A DNA stretch of 16,425 bases from Selenomonas sp. (GTDB lineage: Bacteria; Bacillota; Negativicutes; Selenomonadales; Selenomonadaceae): assembly GCF_022771645.1 (NCBI RefSeq), contig NZ_JALFCU010000026.1:1-16425 (forward strand), written 5' to 3'. The position numbers were made by a program, and so were the translations under genes. The notes under the pieces are model-generated. The model was not told where the DNA came from. It was given only the letters and a program-made list of their open reading frames with translations, and ran no database searches. Positions within the stretch are counted from its first letter, which is position 1. The number at the start of each line of letters is the position of its first letter. Shown here piece after piece: positions 14,251 through 16,425 of the stretch.

Positions 14251-14673
14251 ATGAGCACGATTGATGAAATCCGCGAGCAGTCGAAGACGGTCTGGGCCGT
14301 GAACCCGCTGACGGCGACGAAGAAAGAGGCCAGCACGGAAGACGAGTTCTCCGCGCTCTTGGAGCAGATGAAGACGGGCGCGCCCGCGGGCACAGGCAGC
14401 CGCGACAGCAGCGACACGCAGACGCGCACGGTCACGGAAGTCCTCTCGGACGGCTCTGTCCTCATCACGGTCTGGGAAGGCACGAAGATCGTCTCGCAGA
14501 CGAAGACGCACGCCGAGCATCCGCAGGAAAATCCGACGGTTCTCTCGACCCGCACGGACGTCAGCGGCACGAGCACGAACGGGCAGGATGACCCGATGGC
14601 GCAGCTCGCAGCGAGCGCGACGGGCGGCGCGAGTGCGGCTGCACTGGCGCTCAATGCGCTCGTGCAGCGGTGA
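14251..14673 (+). CDS. Hypothetical 140-residue protein
   Basis: I do not recognise this protein. ATG 14251 follows GAAAGGAG by eight bases, and codon use matches the neighbours, so it is probably a real gene. The first half is hydrophilic and charged (STIDEIREQSKTVWAVNPLT, then DEFSALLEQMKTG). The middle, TRTVTEVLSDGSVLITVWEG, looks like a beta-hairpin with a DGS turn. The C-terminal third is Ser/Thr-rich and then Ala-rich (AQLAASATGGASAAALALNA). No signal peptide, membrane helix or Cys residues are seen. The gene stands alone between a palindrome and its own terminator, upstream of a broken chemoreceptor. A link to motility is possible from position only. Confidence 0.75.
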   Translation: MSTIDEIREQSKTVWAVNPLTATKKEASTEDEFSALLEQMKTGAPAGTGSRDSSDTQTRTVTEVLSDGSVLITVWEGTKIVSQTKTHAEHPQENPTVLSTRTDVSGTSTNGQDDPMAQLAASATGGASAAALALNALVQR

Positions 14674-14690
14674 AGGCGGACGCGAAACAG

Positions 14691-14730
14691 GGCAGACATT
14701 CGCAGTATATGGCGGATGCCTGCCTTTTTT
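14691..14730 (+). terminator. Terminator after the hypothetical gene
   Basis: GGCAG (14691-14695) pairs with CTGCC (14720-14724), continued inwards by CAT/ATG and CGC/GCG pairs, followed by six T residues. An outer CGGACGC/GCGTCCG pairing surrounds it. Confidence 0.78.
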
Positions 14731-14925
14731 ATGCGTCCGTCTCTGCGTGTGCTCGTGCGGCTGGTTTTTGTCTGCGGAAAAATGTTTTCGTCGAAAGGAT
14801 TTCATAAGAGGGATTTTGTTCCGTGCGTGTCGAAAGAGCATTCTTGAACAACCGTCAACGAACAGCATCCCAAAAAAGTTCTGTGGGGGAACGGGATGCG
14901 GGGGAATCTTAAGGAGGGAAAACGT

Positions 14926-15906
14926 ATGCGCAGCAGTATCAAGATGGCGTTTTTGGGGAGCGTCACGGTGCTGGCGGTCGTGCTCTTGGGGCTCTTGACC
15001 GTCGTCAGCGTCTACACGCGCTCGTCGCAGATGGAGGAAGACGTCGCGGAGCGCCTCGAGGCGCAGGGCGTCGGCATCGCGGAGCGTTTCTCGCGCGAGC
15101 TCACGCACGTCGCGGGCAAGACGGACGCACTGGCGACGAGCCTGTCCGCCATGAACGGCACGTATGACATGAACCACGCGTTCGCGCTCACGCAGGCGCT
15201 CGTCGCGTCGGACGACATGATTTACGGCAGTGGCATCTGGTTCGCACCCGGAGAGTATCCGGGCGGCGAAAAATGGTTCGGGCCGTATTTTTCGAAAGAC
15301 GACAAAGGCCAGATCTCCATGACGATGGAGTACAGCACGGAGGCGTACGACTACACGCAGTTCGGCTGGTACAAGGCCGCGATCCAGGGGCCGAAGGAGG
15401 TCTTCTGGGACGAGCCGGCGTATGACGACGTCAGCAAGACGACGATGATGTCGAGCTCCGCACCGATCCGCGCGGGGGCCGCGTCGTCGGCGTCGTGACC
15501 GTCGACATCGGCATGAAGGACCTCGAGGACTACATCCAGAACATCAAGGTCGGCGAGCACGGCTATGCGTTCCTCGTGACGCAGTCCGGCCTCTACGCCG
15601 CGTCGCCCGACGCCGACGCGAACATGAATCAGAAGATTACGGACAGCACGAACAAAGACCAGGCCGCGCTCGGCTCAAAAATCATGGAGCTCACGGGTCG
15701 ACAGCATCGCGCACGAGAACGACGGCGTCCTCGCCGGCACGAACGAGCTCCGCGCCATCGGCGACGCGACCGCGACCGAGGCCGATGCCATCGCCTCGTC
15801 CGTCACCGAGCAGCAGAACGCCCAGAAAGACATTGCCTCCGCGAGCAACTCCCTCGCCGAAATGGCGCAGGAACTCCAGGGGCTCATCGGGCATTTCAAG
15901 ATCTGA
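14926..15906 (+). pseudogene. Methyl-accepting chemotaxis protein, frameshifted and internally deleted
   Basis: A transmembrane chemoreceptor gene in three pieces. ATG 14926 follows AAGGAGG. Piece one (to about 15478) has the first membrane helix (MAFLGSVTVLAVVLLGLLTV) and a dCACHE-type sensor with SGIWFAPGEYPGGEKWFGPY and FGWYKAAIQGPKEVFWDEPA. In a run of five G at 15474-15478 one G appears missing; adding it gives the expected RAGGRVVGVVTVDIGMKDL, and piece two continues to about 15695 (VGEHGYAFLVTQSGLYAASP, then SKIMELTG). Piece three, 15697-15903, is the extreme C-terminus of a signalling domain (VDSIAHENDGVL, IASSVTEQQNAQKDIASASN, LQGLIGHFKI). The rest of the sensor, second membrane helix, HAMP and signalling tip, about 300 residues or more by comparison with ~650-residue relatives, are missing. 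It cannot signal as written. Confidence 0.88.
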
Positions 15907-15929
15907 AAAGAGAACGTCGCATTTGTTGA

Positions 15930-16025
15930 AAAACTTTCATCTGTTGCGAAACGTCACTCGACGAGCAGGCTCTCCCCTAGGGGAGAGCTGGCGCGCGAAG
16001 CGCGACTGAGAGGGTGGCGAAGGTA
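15930..16025 (+). repeat. Dispersed palindromic repeat, forward copy
   Basis: A flank with CATCTGTTGCGAAAC resembles the one before 9412. The core starts near 15968 with GGCTCTCCCCTAGGGGAGAG, continues GCGCGAAGCGC and ends AGGGTGGCGAAGGTA at 16011-16025. It lies directly after the broken chemoreceptor gene and faces the copy at 16110-16168. Confidence 0.72.
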
Positions 16026-16042
16026 CGTCAAAACTTGTCCAT

Positions 16043-16091
16043 AAAAAAGTTGAGTCGAAGGAGGTAAAAATTCCTTCGACTCAACTTTTTT
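16043..16091. terminator. Bidirectional terminator, perfect 20-bp stem
   Basis: The 20 bases at 16043-16062 (AAAAAAGTTGAGTCGAAGGA) pair perfectly with 16072-16091 around a 9-base loop. A-tract and T-tract ends make it work in both directions, serving the chemoreceptor gene and the convergent hsdS. Confidence 0.9.
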
Positions 16092-16109
16092 ATGTGTGGT
16101 GTCACGCCC

Positions 16110-16168
16110 TACCTTCGCCACCCTTTCCGTCGCCCTGCGGGCGCCACCTTCCCCCTTGGGGAAGGCTT
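16110..16168 (-). repeat. Dispersed palindromic repeat, reverse copy
   Basis: On the minus strand it reads AGCCTTCCCC-AA-GGGGGAAGG, then GGCGCCCGCAGGGCGACGG, and ends AGGGTGGCGAAGGTA (16124-16110). This is the same start and end as the copies at 7214 and 15968. It lies between the bidirectional terminator and the hsdS stop codon. Confidence 0.75.
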
Positions 16169-16179
16169 TCTGGGTTCTC

Positions 16180-16425
16180 CTATCCTTCCGCTCGCACCCC
16201 GGCCCTCACTCCGAAGAACTCCTGCATCATCTTCCCGCGCAGTGTCTCGAGGGCTGTGATCTCCTCCTGTGCCGCCGCTTTCGTCGCATCGACCTGATGG
16301 ACGAAGGCGGCGAAGTTTTGTTGCTCTTCTAATGGCGGTATGAGAACAGAAAAATTTTTTATATCGGCCACGTTTACATGTCCCACCGTCGCTCCAACAT
16401 TTTTTGCTTTCGCTTGTGCGTAAAC
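16180..16425 (-). CDS. hsdS: Type I restriction-modification specificity subunit, C-terminal end (partial)
   Basis: Only the last 81 residues are in the window; the frame is open to the right edge, so the gene starts beyond 16425. HsdS chooses the DNA target for a type I restriction-methylation complex. The visible end is typical: a conserved tail of a target-recognition domain (VGHVNVADIKNFSVLIPPLE, then EQQ), followed by a coiled-coil helix (FAAFVHQVDATKAAAQEEIT, ALETLRGKMMQEFFG) that packs against its partner helix. The TAG stop is at 16180-16182. Partner genes hsdM and hsdR would be expected outside the window. Confidence 0.9.
   Translation of the reverse strand, partial: VYAQAKAKNVGATVGHVNVADIKNFSVLIPPLEEQQNFAAFVHQVDATKAAAQEEITALETLRGKMMQEFFGVRAGVRAEG

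Noticed and set aside
15474..15478. G run in the chemoreceptor as a phase-variation switch
   Set aside because: Five G residues are too short for frequent slipped-strand switching, and the gene is also broken by a larger deletion.
934..16168. Repeats as a CRISPR array
   Set aside because: Copies are far apart, in both orientations and of different lengths, with no regular spacers and no cas genes.

Overview
The window looks like chromosomal DNA of a GC-rich, diderm Firmicute, most likely a Negativicutes member of the Selenomonas/Mitsuokella type. This rests on protein character (a lipoprotein sugar-binding protein, a PTS with fused IIABC domains, an Amt-PII fusion), strong G/C bias at third codon positions, and AGGAGG-type ribosome binding sites. 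No rRNA or tRNA is present, so the genus is an inference. Most genes read on the plus strand and many have recognisable sigma-70 promoters and intrinsic terminators.

Layout: (1) 1-902, 3' part of L-arabinose isomerase araA. (2) 903-1580, a 678-bp gap holding a 235-bp element with perfect 24-bp terminal inverted repeats, then a strong promoter and a long structured leader. (3) 1581-5621, a ytfQ-ytfR-ytfT-yjfF type furanose/pentose ABC importer. The binding protein and second permease are intact, but the ATPase and first permease each have the middle of the gene missing and a broken frame. (4) 5847-7202, an alanine/glycine:cation symporter. (5) 7494-10923, a sucrose operon: scrA (PTS IIABC) and scrB (GH32 sucrose-6-phosphate hydrolase). 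(6) 11032-11610, a Uma2-family protein. (7) 11701-13509, minus strand, an ammonium transporter fused to a PII domain, preceded by a consensus promoter and an attenuator-like leader. (8) 13694-14031, a 34-bp near-palindrome between divergent promoters, then a 22-residue membrane peptide with a converging antisense promoter, resembling a type I toxin-antitoxin locus. (9) 14091-14207, a long imperfect palindrome, followed by an unrecognised 140-residue protein. (10) 14926-15906, a chemoreceptor gene that lacks its second membrane segment, HAMP and most of its signalling domain. (11) 15930-16170, two converging copies of a dispersed repeat around a perfect bidirectional terminator. (12) 16180-16425, minus strand, the C-terminal end of a type I restriction specificity subunit.

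The genes describe a sugar-using cell: arabinose isomerisation beside a furanose-type ABC importer, then sucrose uptake and cleavage, with amino-acid and ammonium uptake. The importer as written could not work because its ATPase lacks the first Walker A and its first permease is truncated. Three genes with missing middles in one window is the most striking anomaly. It could be real decay or an assembly fault, and sequence alone cannot decide. The most biologically interesting non-coding signals are the amt leader, the toxin-like locus and the dispersed palindromic repeat family.
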